From Bacteroidales bacterium (GTDB taxonomy: Bacteria > Bacteroidota > Bacteroidia > Bacteroidales > ML635J-15): a DNA stretch of 14,466 nt. The position numbers and the translations under genes are program-made. The notes beneath the pieces are model-generated. The model was not told the DNA's origin. It saw nothing but the letters and a program-made list of their open reading frames with translations, and searched no databases. The first letter of the stretch is position 1. The number at the start of each line of letters is the position of its first letter. Below are positions 1 to 8,008 of the stretch, one piece after another. The DNA lies in contig SLSH01000052.1 in NCBI GenBank assembly GCA_007130555.1, positions 1-14,466 of the forward strand. The letters are read 5' to 3'.

Positions 1-856
1 CTAAAACCGAATTTTTAAATCCATCAGGAAAAGAGTCTTCAATACTTTTACCGGCTCTATTGTCAGTAATAGTTATAAAAGTCGCTTTATCGCTTTGCCA
101 AGTCCAAGCCCAATGTTTTTTACCTAATACCTTAACTCCTGTTTCATCTGTTCCAATGGAGCCTTGATTTTTTGATAAAAGTTTTTGTTTGATTAAATCG
201 TAAGCAGGTACAGCTTTGTTAACAAGTTTACCTAATAGATGATGTATTCCACCCTCACTTATCGGAATATTAAAAACATCTTTCAATATTTCTTCTAATC
301 TTTTGAATGGGATATATTGGCGAGTATGTAAATATCCTATCAAACTTGAAATATTATTTCCATAACTCACAGGAGCATTTGCTTCGTCAGGAAAAGTTCC
401 TAAAGTAGTATGTCCGCAACTACAAACTTTCTTGCATAAATGATGTTCTACGATTTTAATCCTTATCTCAGGAATTTCTATTACTTGACGTTTTCTATGA
501 AATTTTTTAGATATATCACTTAAATCATTACCACAACATTGACAATATTCAGGATAGTGTTCTTTTATTTCATCAACAGTATCTAACATTTTTAAATTAT
601 TACCTTCCCTTCCAATTTGTCCACCTGGTTTACGTCCTGTTTTTTCTCTCAAACTCTTACGAACAGTTCGGTTTTCATCTTTTGAAGGAGATATAGAACT
701 ATTGTTGCTATTTTTACGTGTTTCGTATTTTGTCAAGCGATCTTTAAGATATGTATTTTCATTTCTTAAATTTTGAATTATTTGTTCTTGTTTTTCAAGT
801 TTTGCCTCTAATTGCTCTACTCTTTTTATTAATTCTATGATATTGTTTATATCCAA
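1..856 (-). CDS. IS66-family transposase, N-terminal part (cut by window edge)
   Basis: Partial transposase of an IS66-type insertion sequence; about 285 residues are visible and the C-terminal half lies beyond base 1. Residues 8-45 form a leucine/lysine/glutamate-rich coiled coil. A basic, serine-rich linker follows (SPSKDENR, then GRKPGGQ). Cys105, Cys107/108, Cys141 and Cys145/147 fit the IS66 zinc-binding domain. IGTDETG (Asp237) fits the first acidic residue of the DDE catalytic core. The reading frame has no ATG before the conserved part. It opens after a stop near 917-919, and the TTG codons at 854-856 or 863-865 are the best starts; I chose 854-856. No linked tnpA/tnpB-type small ORFs are seen, as in single-ORF IS66 elements. 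The family is clear; whether the element is intact cannot be judged. Confidence 0.88.
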   Translation of the reverse strand, partial: MDINNIIELIKRVEQLEAKLEKQEQIIQNLRNENTYLKDRLTKYETRKNSNNSSISPSKDENRTVRKSLREKTGRKPGGQIGREGNNLKMLDTVDEIKEHYPEYCQCCGNDLSDISKKFHRKRQVIEIPEIRIKIVEHHLCKKVCSCGHTTLGTFPDEANAPVSYGNNISSLIGYLHTRQYIPFKRLEEILKDVFNIPISEGGIHHLLGKLVNKAVPAYDLIKQKLLSKNQGSIGTDETGVKVLGKKHWAWTWQSDKATFITITDNRAGKSIEDSFPDGFKNSVL

Positions 857-968
857 AATACACAAAATTTGTAATAGGGCAAAAGAATATATAAAAACAT
901 TTACATGCAAGTGTTTTCAATGGTTTTTATTAATAATTGATTGTTAATAAAATATAAATAAAAAAATA

Positions 969-1000
969 TTTGGTAGTTTGTAAATAAATCAATATATTTG
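969..1000 (+). promoter_or_regulatory. Bacteroidota-type promoter for the HU/SPOR gene
   Basis: TTTG at 969-972, 20 nt, then TATATTTG at 993-1000 matches the Bacteroidota sigma-ABfr pattern (TTTG, 19-21 nt, TAnnTTTG) in every fixed base. Transcription would start near 1006, giving a leader of about 70 nt before the ATG at 1076. The site lies in the short AT-rich gap behind the transposase start. If the IS end falls downstream of it, the element would be supplying the promoter. Confidence 0.55.
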
Positions 1001-1075
1001 TCTCTGATTAGTTACAATAATTTTAATATGTAAAAAAATATTACTATTTTTACAAAAAAATAATTTGTTACTAAT

Positions 1076-2068
1076 ATGATTGTAATTTTTGCAGTTAAAC
1101 AATTATTAAGAAATAATGACTGTGTTGTTATTCCGGAACTGGGAGGGTTTATTGTAAAATATTCGGATGCTAAAATTGATTTTAAAAATCTGGAAATGGC
1201 TCCTCCTTCTAAAGTAATTGCATTTAATAAAAAACTTGTTACGGATGATAAATTACTGGCAAATTTTATTTCAAGTCATAAGAATATTCCCATAAAACTT
1301 GCTGATGATATTATTAAATCATTTGTTAAAGATTTGCATAAACAATTAAAAACTAATAAATCTTTTAAGTTTGGAAATTTAGGTGAATTTGTTTTAAAAG
1401 GAGATTCATTGGTATTTTTATTTTCCGAAGAAATAAATTTATTGGATTCATCTTTTGGATTGTCTAAATTTAATTTTCCGATATTAAAAGGAATGGGAAA
1501 TATTTCGGGCAAACAAAAAGTGCGTATCTCAAAATCCGGAGATAAGAGAAAAAATAAAAAAGTAATTTGGAGTTTATCGGTTGCAGCAACTATAAGCGGA
1601 CTAATCTTTTTATCCGGGTATTTCGGGTTCTATGAAACTTCGGATAAATTGCAATCAGCTTCAATTGCTTCATTCAAAGTTTTTGAAGATAAATATGATT
1701 TCTCTCCCGAAACAGGAATTACAAGAATCAATGAGCTTAAAAAAGAACTTGAAGAAGAAATTATTTTTGAAGAAGATTATGAAACCGATATTACTATTGA
1801 TAATATTGAACCTGCCGTAGAGATACACACTTCTGAAAATTTTAATAATCATATTATTGCAGGCAGTTTTTCGGAACAAAAAAATGCACGAAAATTGCAA
1901 AACAAGCTTAATCAGGCAGGATATAATTCGCAAATTTTTCCTGCACCAAACGGGATGTTTAGGGTAAGCGTAAAATCGTATGCCAATAAAAATGAAGCAT
2001 TGAAAGAACTCTACACATTGCGTAATGAGCTGGGTAACAGCGAACTCTGGATTTGTTTTATTTCTTAA
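1076..2068 (+). CDS. HU-CCDC81-like / SPOR domain membrane protein
   Basis: Protein of 330 residues with the layout of the Bacteroidota HU-CCDC81/SPOR family. Residues 1-56 (LLRNNDCVVIPELGGF) resemble the first HU-like CCDC81 domain and 58-125 (KSFKFGNLGEFVL) the second. A basic stretch at 147-162 (KQKVRISKSGDKRKNKK) leads into one transmembrane helix at about 163-185. An acidic linker with GLU-rich segment (221-240) follows. A SPOR domain fills 257-330 (HIIAGSFSEQKNARKLQNKL). SPOR domains bind peptidoglycan stripped of stem peptides, often at division sites, so the likely topology is HU domains in the cytoplasm and SPOR in the periplasm. The role may be linking envelope or division machinery to DNA or protein partners inside; this is inference. 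The start is the only upstream ATG before the conserved motif. The 3' end overlaps the convergent protease gene by 11 bp. Confidence 0.85.
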   Translation: MIVIFAVKQLLRNNDCVVIPELGGFIVKYSDAKIDFKNLEMAPPSKVIAFNKKLVTDDKLLANFISSHKNIPIKLADDIIKSFVKDLHKQLKTNKSFKFGNLGEFVLKGDSLVFLFSEEINLLDSSFGLSKFNFPILKGMGNISGKQKVRISKSGDKRKNKKVIWSLSVAATISGLIFLSGYFGFYETSDKLQSASIASFKVFEDKYDFSPETGITRINELKKELEEEIIFEEDYETDITIDNIEPAVEIHTSENFNNHIIAGSFSEQKNARKLQNKLNQAGYNSQIFPAPNGMFRVSVKSYANKNEALKELYTLRNELGNSELWICFIS

Positions 2069-4154
2069 TAATTTTATCTCTATATATAAATTCTGAATTT
2101 TCCAGACAAATAAAATATATCCCACTATCAAGTCTTGATAAATCCACCTGATAAACAGATTTATTTGTTGAATTAAACTCTTGTGATAAAACTAACTTTC
2201 CTATCGCATCATAAACTTTTACTAAAGTTTTATCTTTGATATGATTTGTATTAATATTAATAATGCCGGAAGTCGGATTTGGAAAAATTTCAATTTTATC
2301 TGTAAAGCTTTGTTCAATATTAGAAACATTTATTTCATAATGAAATTTGAACCCGCCACCTCTTACGGTTGAATTTGTACGAAACTCTGCGGTTATTTTG
2401 TCTGTTTCAATTAGGATAGGCTCCGGAATTTCTGAACCGGAAAGTATTGCAACAATTTGATTGTTTCCATCAACAATTCTTAAAAAATCATTTACCGGTT
2501 CTGTATCAAATTCCAGAAAAGTAATTTTAAAATTTTCTGCATCTTCAGGTTGTATCATCCACCAGCAAGTTGTATTGTTATGATACATATAATCATTACT
2601 ACCATCACTTATTATGCCTGATGGTTCCGTTATCATTGTAACTGTTTTACAATATTCAGGCTTAATACCTGCATAAGATAACAACCATCCTTCATTAACC
2701 GAATCGCTATCGGTAATAAATTTAATCAATACTTTATCGGAATTACTTTGGAATATTCCGGGATTATCTGCTCCGTTAAATGATTGCAAAACAGGGCTTT
2801 GTTCGTCAGGTCCGTCATAAATAATTACTTCGTCTTTATCATCCAGTACAAATTTTAAGAATTCAAATTTAATTCCGTTTGCAGAATCCGGAAGGTTAAT
2901 AAGCCACATACATTCAGTATTGTTTTCATAAAAATTTATGGGTCCGCTGCCATCGTCAATAATTCCTTGATAAGCTGTTAATTCTTTAGTTCCGCTACAA
3001 AAAGTATAAGGAATTGATGCCGGCACAGCATTTATAATTACTTCGTGCATTAAAGTAAAATCGTTACCTCCCGGTTTTAGATTTTCGATATAAAAAAAAC
3101 CGTCCTGTGCTCCTCCCCATCCCCAGTTAACATGAAAATGAGTTGAATCGCTATATGCATCAAAAATAAAAGCATGCCCCATTGTAAATGTTGTATCCGA
3201 CCAACCTGCATAATAAAGGGGGATTTTCTGGTCTAAATGTTCAACCAAAGTTCCGTTCCAGTCAAATTCTTCGGGAAGGCTGTCTCTGAATAAATACTGT
3301 GTCTCAGGAGCATAATCAAAATAAGTATATAAGGTAAATGCCCCTTTATGATTATACATTCCGCTTCCCTGTGGACCATAATCCATATCAACGGATACGC
3401 CTATATGATATAAAAGTCTGGATAAATCATCATTAAAATCGGTAGGTTTTACAGGCATTTGATCATAATTGTAATGCTGTTCGGCAAAATTTACTTCTAA
3501 TGACCCGTAATCATCATGATAATAAGAATATTCTCCTGTTCCGGTTTCGGGATGCCTGAAATAATTCATAATCTGTCCTAAAGCAACCGCTACACAACCG
3601 ACAACCACTCTGCCACCGGGTCCTGCAGGATCGGGAGGACAGTGTGAGTTATAAAATATTCCCTGATTCCACTTGGTTTTTATTAATGGTGTAGTGGTTT
3701 TTATATTTGTGCGGAAACAACTTTTACCGCCAATATTAATAAGTCTCAGCCATTCTTCAGAAATAGAGTTGGGAATTTCTGTAGTGGTTTTTATATTGTG
3801 CTCAATTTTTTTTGCATAATCATCCAACCACCATATAACTGAAGGATTTAATCTATCTCTGATAAATTGCGATTCAAATGAAAAACCTAGCACGGGATAA
3901 TATGAATTATCGGCTGATATTATTACAAATCCTTTAGGCTTAAAATTAATAATATGAAAAACACCAGTGCCATTATATTCTTCGGTAAAACTATCGGCAA
4001 TCCTATAATTAACCGATTTGGTATTATCAAAAGAGGAATACCTTTCTTGTATTACATTTGTTGCAATTTTTTCGGCATCTTCAATACCAATGTTTTGACT
4101 TAATAATGCAATACTCAAAAAAACATAAGTTAAAATTAAAAATAAATGTTTCAT
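2058..4154 (-). CDS. Secreted C10 (streptopain-type) cysteine protease with T9SS sorting domain
   Basis: Protein of 698 residues. Residues 1-20 are a hydrophobic signal peptide. Residues 24-155 match the streptopain propeptide type (GFVIISADNSYYPVLGFS at 75-92). The C10 catalytic domain follows: VVVGCVAVALGQ gives nucleophile Cys187, MGHAFIFDAY gives His327, and HVNWGWGG at 341-348 is the conserved Asn/Trp loop. Two CUB-like beta domains (about 395-495 and 503-610) each carry a Cys pair. The last 80 residues are a T9SS type A sorting domain (IFPNPTSG...VYDAIGKLVLS...GIYFICLENSEF). It is probably exported by Sec, matured by propeptide removal, and released or surface-anchored by T9SS, degrading external protein. 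Family and catalytic residues are clear; the substrate is unknown. It runs convergently into the HU/SPOR gene. Confidence 0.93.
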   Translation of the reverse strand: MKHLFLILTYVFLSIALLSQNIGIEDAEKIATNVIQERYSSFDNTKSVNYRIADSFTEEYNGTGVFHIINFKPKGFVIISADNSYYPVLGFSFESQFIRDRLNPSVIWWLDDYAKKIEHNIKTTTEIPNSISEEWLRLINIGGKSCFRTNIKTTTPLIKTKWNQGIFYNSHCPPDPAGPGGRVVVGCVAVALGQIMNYFRHPETGTGEYSYYHDDYGSLEVNFAEQHYNYDQMPVKPTDFNDDLSRLLYHIGVSVDMDYGPQGSGMYNHKGAFTLYTYFDYAPETQYLFRDSLPEEFDWNGTLVEHLDQKIPLYYAGWSDTTFTMGHAFIFDAYSDSTHFHVNWGWGGAQDGFFYIENLKPGGNDFTLMHEVIINAVPASIPYTFCSGTKELTAYQGIIDDGSGPINFYENNTECMWLINLPDSANGIKFEFLKFVLDDKDEVIIYDGPDEQSPVLQSFNGADNPGIFQSNSDKVLIKFITDSDSVNEGWLLSYAGIKPEYCKTVTMITEPSGIISDGSNDYMYHNNTTCWWMIQPEDAENFKITFLEFDTEPVNDFLRIVDGNNQIVAILSGSEIPEPILIETDKITAEFRTNSTVRGGGFKFHYEINVSNIEQSFTDKIEIFPNPTSGIININTNHIKDKTLVKVYDAIGKLVLSQEFNSTNKSVYQVDLSRLDSGIYFICLENSEFIYRDKIIKK

Positions 4155-4187
4155 CTGTTATAAAATTTAATTCGTTTTCAAATACTA

Positions 4188-4203
4188 TTATATTATAATA
4201 TAA
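4188..4203. promoter_or_regulatory. 16-bp perfect AT palindrome upstream of the C10 protease
   Basis: TTATATTATAATATAA is its own reverse complement and lies 34 bp upstream of the protease ATG. On the minus strand it sits between a GTTG and a TAGTATTTG, which loosely resemble -33 and -7 elements but with spacing of about 17 nt instead of 19-21. It could be an operator overlapping the promoter. An all-A/T palindrome in AT-rich DNA carries little information, so the call is weak. Confidence 0.25.
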
Positions 4204-4267
4204 CAACTTTATTTATTTGTTGTTTTTGTTTACTGCAAATTTAATTATTTTAAATTAAAATTTACTG

Positions 4268-4450
4268 CTGTCCGACTAAATTTCAACATTATTTTTATCA
4301 CAGAAGCACAAAAACAACAAAATATCACTAAAAATCAAACACTTAGCTTTCGTGCGGATTCTGTGTTTTGGTGTTCTACTCGATTCTATGGTTGATTGTC
4401 ATGAATGTCATGCTTGTCAAGGGTTTTAAAAGTTTTTTTTTACCGGACAG
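4268..4450. mobile_element. MITE-like non-autonomous element or degenerate repeat
   Basis: A 183-bp non-coding segment is bounded by inverted ends: CTGTCCG at 4268-4274 and CGGACAG at 4444-4450. The match continues loosely inwards (ACTAAA against GTAAAA) and outwards (TTACTG on both sides, if one extra CTG in the left copy is skipped). Inside, CACAGAA (4299-4305) pairs with TTCTGTG (4359-4365), and the text between reads like the cacaaagacac...cttcgtg repeats scattered through Bacteroidota genomes. TGTCAT/TGTCAT/TGTCAA occurs three times at a 9-nt period (4397, 4406, 4415). No ORF and no clear target duplication are seen. Confidence 0.4.
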
Positions 4451-4481
4451 TAATGATTATAATTCAGTATTCAATATTTTT

Positions 4482-4513
4482 TTTGTTTTATTAAATACTT
4501 TTTATTAAATTTA
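4482..4513 (+). promoter_or_regulatory. Probable promoter of the receiver/ATP-grasp gene
   Basis: TTTG at 4482-4485, 20 nt, then TAAATTTA at 4506-4513 fits the Bacteroidota promoter except for A instead of G at the last position. Transcription would begin around 4520, leaving about 27 nt before the ATG at 4547. It lies just outside the inverted-repeat element at 4268-4450. Confidence 0.4.
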
Positions 4514-4546
4514 TAAGTTAATTTTTTAGCGTTAAAAAATTATAAA

Positions 4547-7500
4547 ATGAGTAGTAATAAATTCAACAAAATCCTTAGTGATAATAAGGAGAGGATAAAG
4601 GAATTGAAGTGTATAAACCAGACAACTTCAATAATAAAACAAAACAAATCTATTGAAGAAACATTAAAGCATATTGTATTAATATTGCCGGAAGCATGGC
4701 AATATCCCGAGAATACATTTGCAAAAATTGAATATGACGGAGAAGAATATATTTCCACCGATTTTCAGGAAAGTAAATGGTTATTATCACAAGGTTTTGA
4801 AGTTATTGACGGAAGTATCGGCAAAATCAAAATATATTATAATAAAGAATTTTCTGCCGCTGATGAAGGACCTTTTCTTAAAGAAGAAAGAGATTTAATT
4901 AATAATCTTGCTAACATTATAAGCGGGTATTTAAATAGTTATAAAGCAAAAAATAAATTTAAGCAAAAAATCAAATTTGACCAAGAACAGGATTACGACA
5001 TTTCGGATACCGATAATCTTAAACTTATGTCAAGATTTATCAGTAGCCATAATTCCGACAGAGATATATATCACGACCTTATGCCTTTTAAAGTAAAGGA
5101 AATTCTTATTGTGGCAAATCTTTACGATGCATATATTATTGAAAAAGAAGGTCGTTTTACTGAATATATTTTAGGTGAGTATTACCATCTCAACCTTACA
5201 TCAACACCCAGGATTACAGGAGTTTCATCAAACAGAGAGGCATTACAACATATTCAAAACAAGCATTACGATATGGTAATAATAATGCTGGGAATAGATA
5301 AAAAAACGCCTATTGAACTTAGCAGGGAAATTAAAAGCAATTTTCCCTATATACCCGTTTACATGCTTCTGAACAATAATTCCGATATTGCATTATTTCA
5401 GGAAAAGCAGGAATTGATGAATTATATTGATAAACAGTTTGTTTGGAACGGAGATTCAAAGATTTTTTTTACAATGCATAAGCATCTTGAAGATAAGATA
5501 AATGTCGAGAATGATACTGAAATAGGAATGGTAAGGGTTATCCTTCTTGTCGAAGATTCTGCAAAATACTATTCCAGATATTTGCCATTATTATATCAGA
5601 TTATTCTGGAACAAACAAAATCGCTAATTGAAGAAACTACAGTTGATGAGCTTTATAAAATATTAAAATTAAGAGTCCGCCCGAAAATTTTACTTGCAAC
5701 AAATTACGAACAAGCAGTTGAAATTTATGAAAAATATAAGGACTTTTTATTATGCGTAATTTCTGATGTTGATTTTCCGAAAAATGGCAAATGTAATGAC
5801 TCTGCAGGTATTGAGTTTATCGAATATGTTAAAAAAGAAATTCCCGACCTGCCTGTTGTCTTACAATCTTCAGAAAGTAATAATGCCAAAAAAGCATTTA
5901 AGCTTAATGCAACATTTATTAATAAAAATTCCGAGTCTCTTTCGCAGGATGTTAAGAGTTTTATTAAACATTATCTTGGATTCGGGAATTTTGTTTACAG
6001 AGATGAAAGCGGAAGACAAATTGTTATCGCAAGGTCATTAAAAGAATTTGAGAAAAATCTTAATAATATTCCTGTCGAATCTTTGTTATATCATGGTAAA
6101 AAAAATCATTTTTCCTTGTGGCTAATGGCACGTGGAGAGATCCAAATTGCCAGAAGTATCATGAAATATAGAGTCTGTGATTTTGATGATGCCGAAAAAT
6201 TACGACATTTTTTAATTACAAACATAAACAAACATCGCAATGAACAAAATAAAGGCAGGGTAGTTTCATTCGAAGAACAAGCCCTTGATGACGAAAGAAA
6301 TATTGTAAGCCTGTCTTCCGGAGCACTTGGAGGAAAAGGCAGAGGCGTAGCATTTATAAATACTTTAATTTATAATTTTGATTTGTCTCAAATTTTTCCC
6401 GATATAAACATAACTTGTCCTAAAACTTCAATAATAGGTACAGATGAGTTTGATATTTTTATGGAAAGAAACAAACTTATCGAAGTTGTTTTAAATGAAC
6501 AGGATTTTGATGTATTAAAAGAAAAGTTTGTAAAATCGGAATTATCTCATAATCTTACAAAAAATCTGAAAGCATTAATAAAAAGAGTCTCAAAACCTAT
6601 AGCCGTAAGGTCTTCCAGCTTGCTCGAAGATTCTTTAATGCACCCTTTTTCAGGCATTTTCTCAACTTATCTTTTGCCAAACAATGATGATAATGATGAT
6701 GTTCGCTTAAATCAACTATTAACAGCAGTAAAACTGGTTTTTGCATCTATTTATTCTCCAAGTGCAAGAACATATTTTGAAGCTGTTAATTATAAAATTG
6801 AAGAAGAAAAAATGGCGGTTGTCATTCAGGAGGTTGTAGGGAATCAATATGAAGATGTTTTTTATCCCCATATCAGCGGAACTGCTCAATCTCATAATTA
6901 CTATCCTGTTGCCTACATGAAACCTGATGAAGGTTTTGCAGTATTGGCAGTTGGACTCGGAACTTATGTGGTTGAAGGAGGAAAAACTTACAGATTCTCT
7001 CCAAAATATCCGCAAATTGAAATTAATTCACAAAAAGATATTTATAAAACATCTCAAGTAGAATTTTTTGCAATTGATTTATCAAATAAAAAACTTAATC
7101 TTCTCGAAGGTGAAGATGCAGGATTAATTAAACTGGATATTGAAAAAGCAAAAAAACACGGTACAATAAAACACTGTGCATCTGTCTATGATGCTAATAA
7201 TGAAACAATTATTTCGGGACTAGACTCTTATGGTCCTGTTGTAATTAATTTTGCTAATATTTTAAAATACGATTACATTCCTCTTTCAAAAACTATATTG
7301 GATATACTTGATATTATTAAAAATGCAATGGGTTCGCCTGTTGAAATTGAATTTGCCATTGACTTAAACAAAGATAAAGACAGAAAAACAAGCTTTCATC
7401 TTTTGCAGATAAAACCACTTGTTGGGAATGACGATGATTTTAATATTGATTTAAAAAGTATTTCTGAAGAAAATATTATTTTATTTTCCGGAAAAAGCAT

Positions 7501-7978
7501 GGGTAATGGTAAAATAACAGATGTTCAGGATTTGATATATGTTGACCCTGACTTATTTGACAGCATGAAAACCAAAGAAATTGCCAAAGAAATAGAGATT
7601 TTAAACAAAAAAATGATGAAAGAAAATAAGAAATATATTCTTATTGGTCCCGGCAGATGGGGAACCAGAGACCCTTTTATCGGAATCCCCGTAATATGGA
7701 CACAGATTTGTAATGCAAAAACAATTATTGAAATGAGTTTAAAAGACTTCCCTCTTGACGCATCTCTGGGTTCTCATTTCTTTCATAATGTAACCTCGAT
7801 GAATGTAGGATATTTTACTGTTCAGCATAATGGAACTAATGATATTATAAACTGGGATATAATAAAATCGCAAAATATCGTAGAATCAACCAAGTATCTT
7901 AAACATATCAGATTTAAGAAAAAAATTAATATTACAATGGACGGAAAACAAAGAATTTCGGTAATTGCTTTTGAATAA
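4547..7978 (+). CDS. Sensor–receiver–receiver–PPDK-type ATP-grasp signalling protein
   Basis: Protein of 1143 residues. Residues 1-135 are a sensor domain typical of histidine kinases (IKELKCINQ, WQYPENTFAKIEYDG, DEGPFLKEERDLINNLA). Residues 183-310 are a degenerate receiver fold with Met247 where the phosphoacceptor Asp should be. Residues 329-475 are a second receiver with an apparently complete site: Asp337 (LLVEDS), Asp407 (VISDVDFP), Ser441 and Lys460. Residues 587-957 are a PEP synthase/PPDK nucleotide-binding domain: GGKGRG (Lys597), AVRSSSLLEDS (Arg688), Glu933/Glu935 and LLQIKP (Gln954). The end holds GPGRWGTRDPFIG (1034-1046) and GSHFFHNVTS. The swivelling phosphohistidine domain and PEP-binding TIM barrel are absent, so this is not a true PEP synthase. 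It may be an ATP-dependent phosphotransferase controlled by signalling input. Family function is unknown. Gene 9468-9989 carries the same sensor domain. Confidence 0.85.
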   Translation: MSSNKFNKILSDNKERIKELKCINQTTSIIKQNKSIEETLKHIVLILPEAWQYPENTFAKIEYDGEEYISTDFQESKWLLSQGFEVIDGSIGKIKIYYNKEFSAADEGPFLKEERDLINNLANIISGYLNSYKAKNKFKQKIKFDQEQDYDISDTDNLKLMSRFISSHNSDRDIYHDLMPFKVKEILIVANLYDAYIIEKEGRFTEYILGEYYHLNLTSTPRITGVSSNREALQHIQNKHYDMVIIMLGIDKKTPIELSREIKSNFPYIPVYMLLNNNSDIALFQEKQELMNYIDKQFVWNGDSKIFFTMHKHLEDKINVENDTEIGMVRVILLVEDSAKYYSRYLPLLYQIILEQTKSLIEETTVDELYKILKLRVRPKILLATNYEQAVEIYEKYKDFLLCVISDVDFPKNGKCNDSAGIEFIEYVKKEIPDLPVVLQSSESNNAKKAFKLNATFINKNSESLSQDVKSFIKHYLGFGNFVYRDESGRQIVIARSLKEFEKNLNNIPVESLLYHGKKNHFSLWLMARGEIQIARSIMKYRVCDFDDAEKLRHFLITNINKHRNEQNKGRVVSFEEQALDDERNIVSLSSGALGGKGRGVAFINTLIYNFDLSQIFPDINITCPKTSIIGTDEFDIFMERNKLIEVVLNEQDFDVLKEKFVKSELSHNLTKNLKALIKRVSKPIAVRSSSLLEDSLMHPFSGIFSTYLLPNNDDNDDVRLNQLLTAVKLVFASIYSPSARTYFEAVNYKIEEEKMAVVIQEVVGNQYEDVFYPHISGTAQSHNYYPVAYMKPDEGFAVLAVGLGTYVVEGGKTYRFSPKYPQIEINSQKDIYKTSQVEFFAIDLSNKKLNLLEGEDAGLIKLDIEKAKKHGTIKHCASVYDANNETIISGLDSYGPVVINFANILKYDYIPLSKTILDILDIIKNAMGSPVEIEFAIDLNKDKDRKTSFHLLQIKPLVGNDDDFNIDLKSISEENIILFSGKSMGNGKITDVQDLIYVDPDLFDSMKTKEIAKEIEILNKKMMKENKKYILIGPGRWGTRDPFIGIPVIWTQICNAKTIIEMSLKDFPLDASLGSHFFHNVTSMNVGYFTVQHNGTNDIINWDIIKSQNIVESTKYLKHIRFKKKINITMDGKQRISVIAFE

Positions 7979-8008
7979 TCGGGTTTTTATTTTCTCTATT
8001 GTTTGGTA

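Noticed and set aside
1670..2131. Long minus-strand open frame opposite the HU/SPOR gene
   Set aside because: Its composition is that of an antisense shadow and the plus-strand gene has clear domains.
4202..4224. AACAAC/GTTGTT inverted repeat as a terminator or operator
   Set aside because: Six-base arms with an 11-nt loop in AT-rich DNA and no T tract or conserved context.
4547..7978. Phosphoenolpyruvate synthase / pyruvate phosphate dikinase
   Set aside because: Only the nucleotide-binding domain is present; the phosphohistidine and PEP/pyruvate TIM-barrel domains needed for the reaction are missing.
7979..8008. Terminator between the ATP-grasp gene and the ATPase gene
   Set aside because: The 30-bp gap has T-rich stretches but no stem of useful length.
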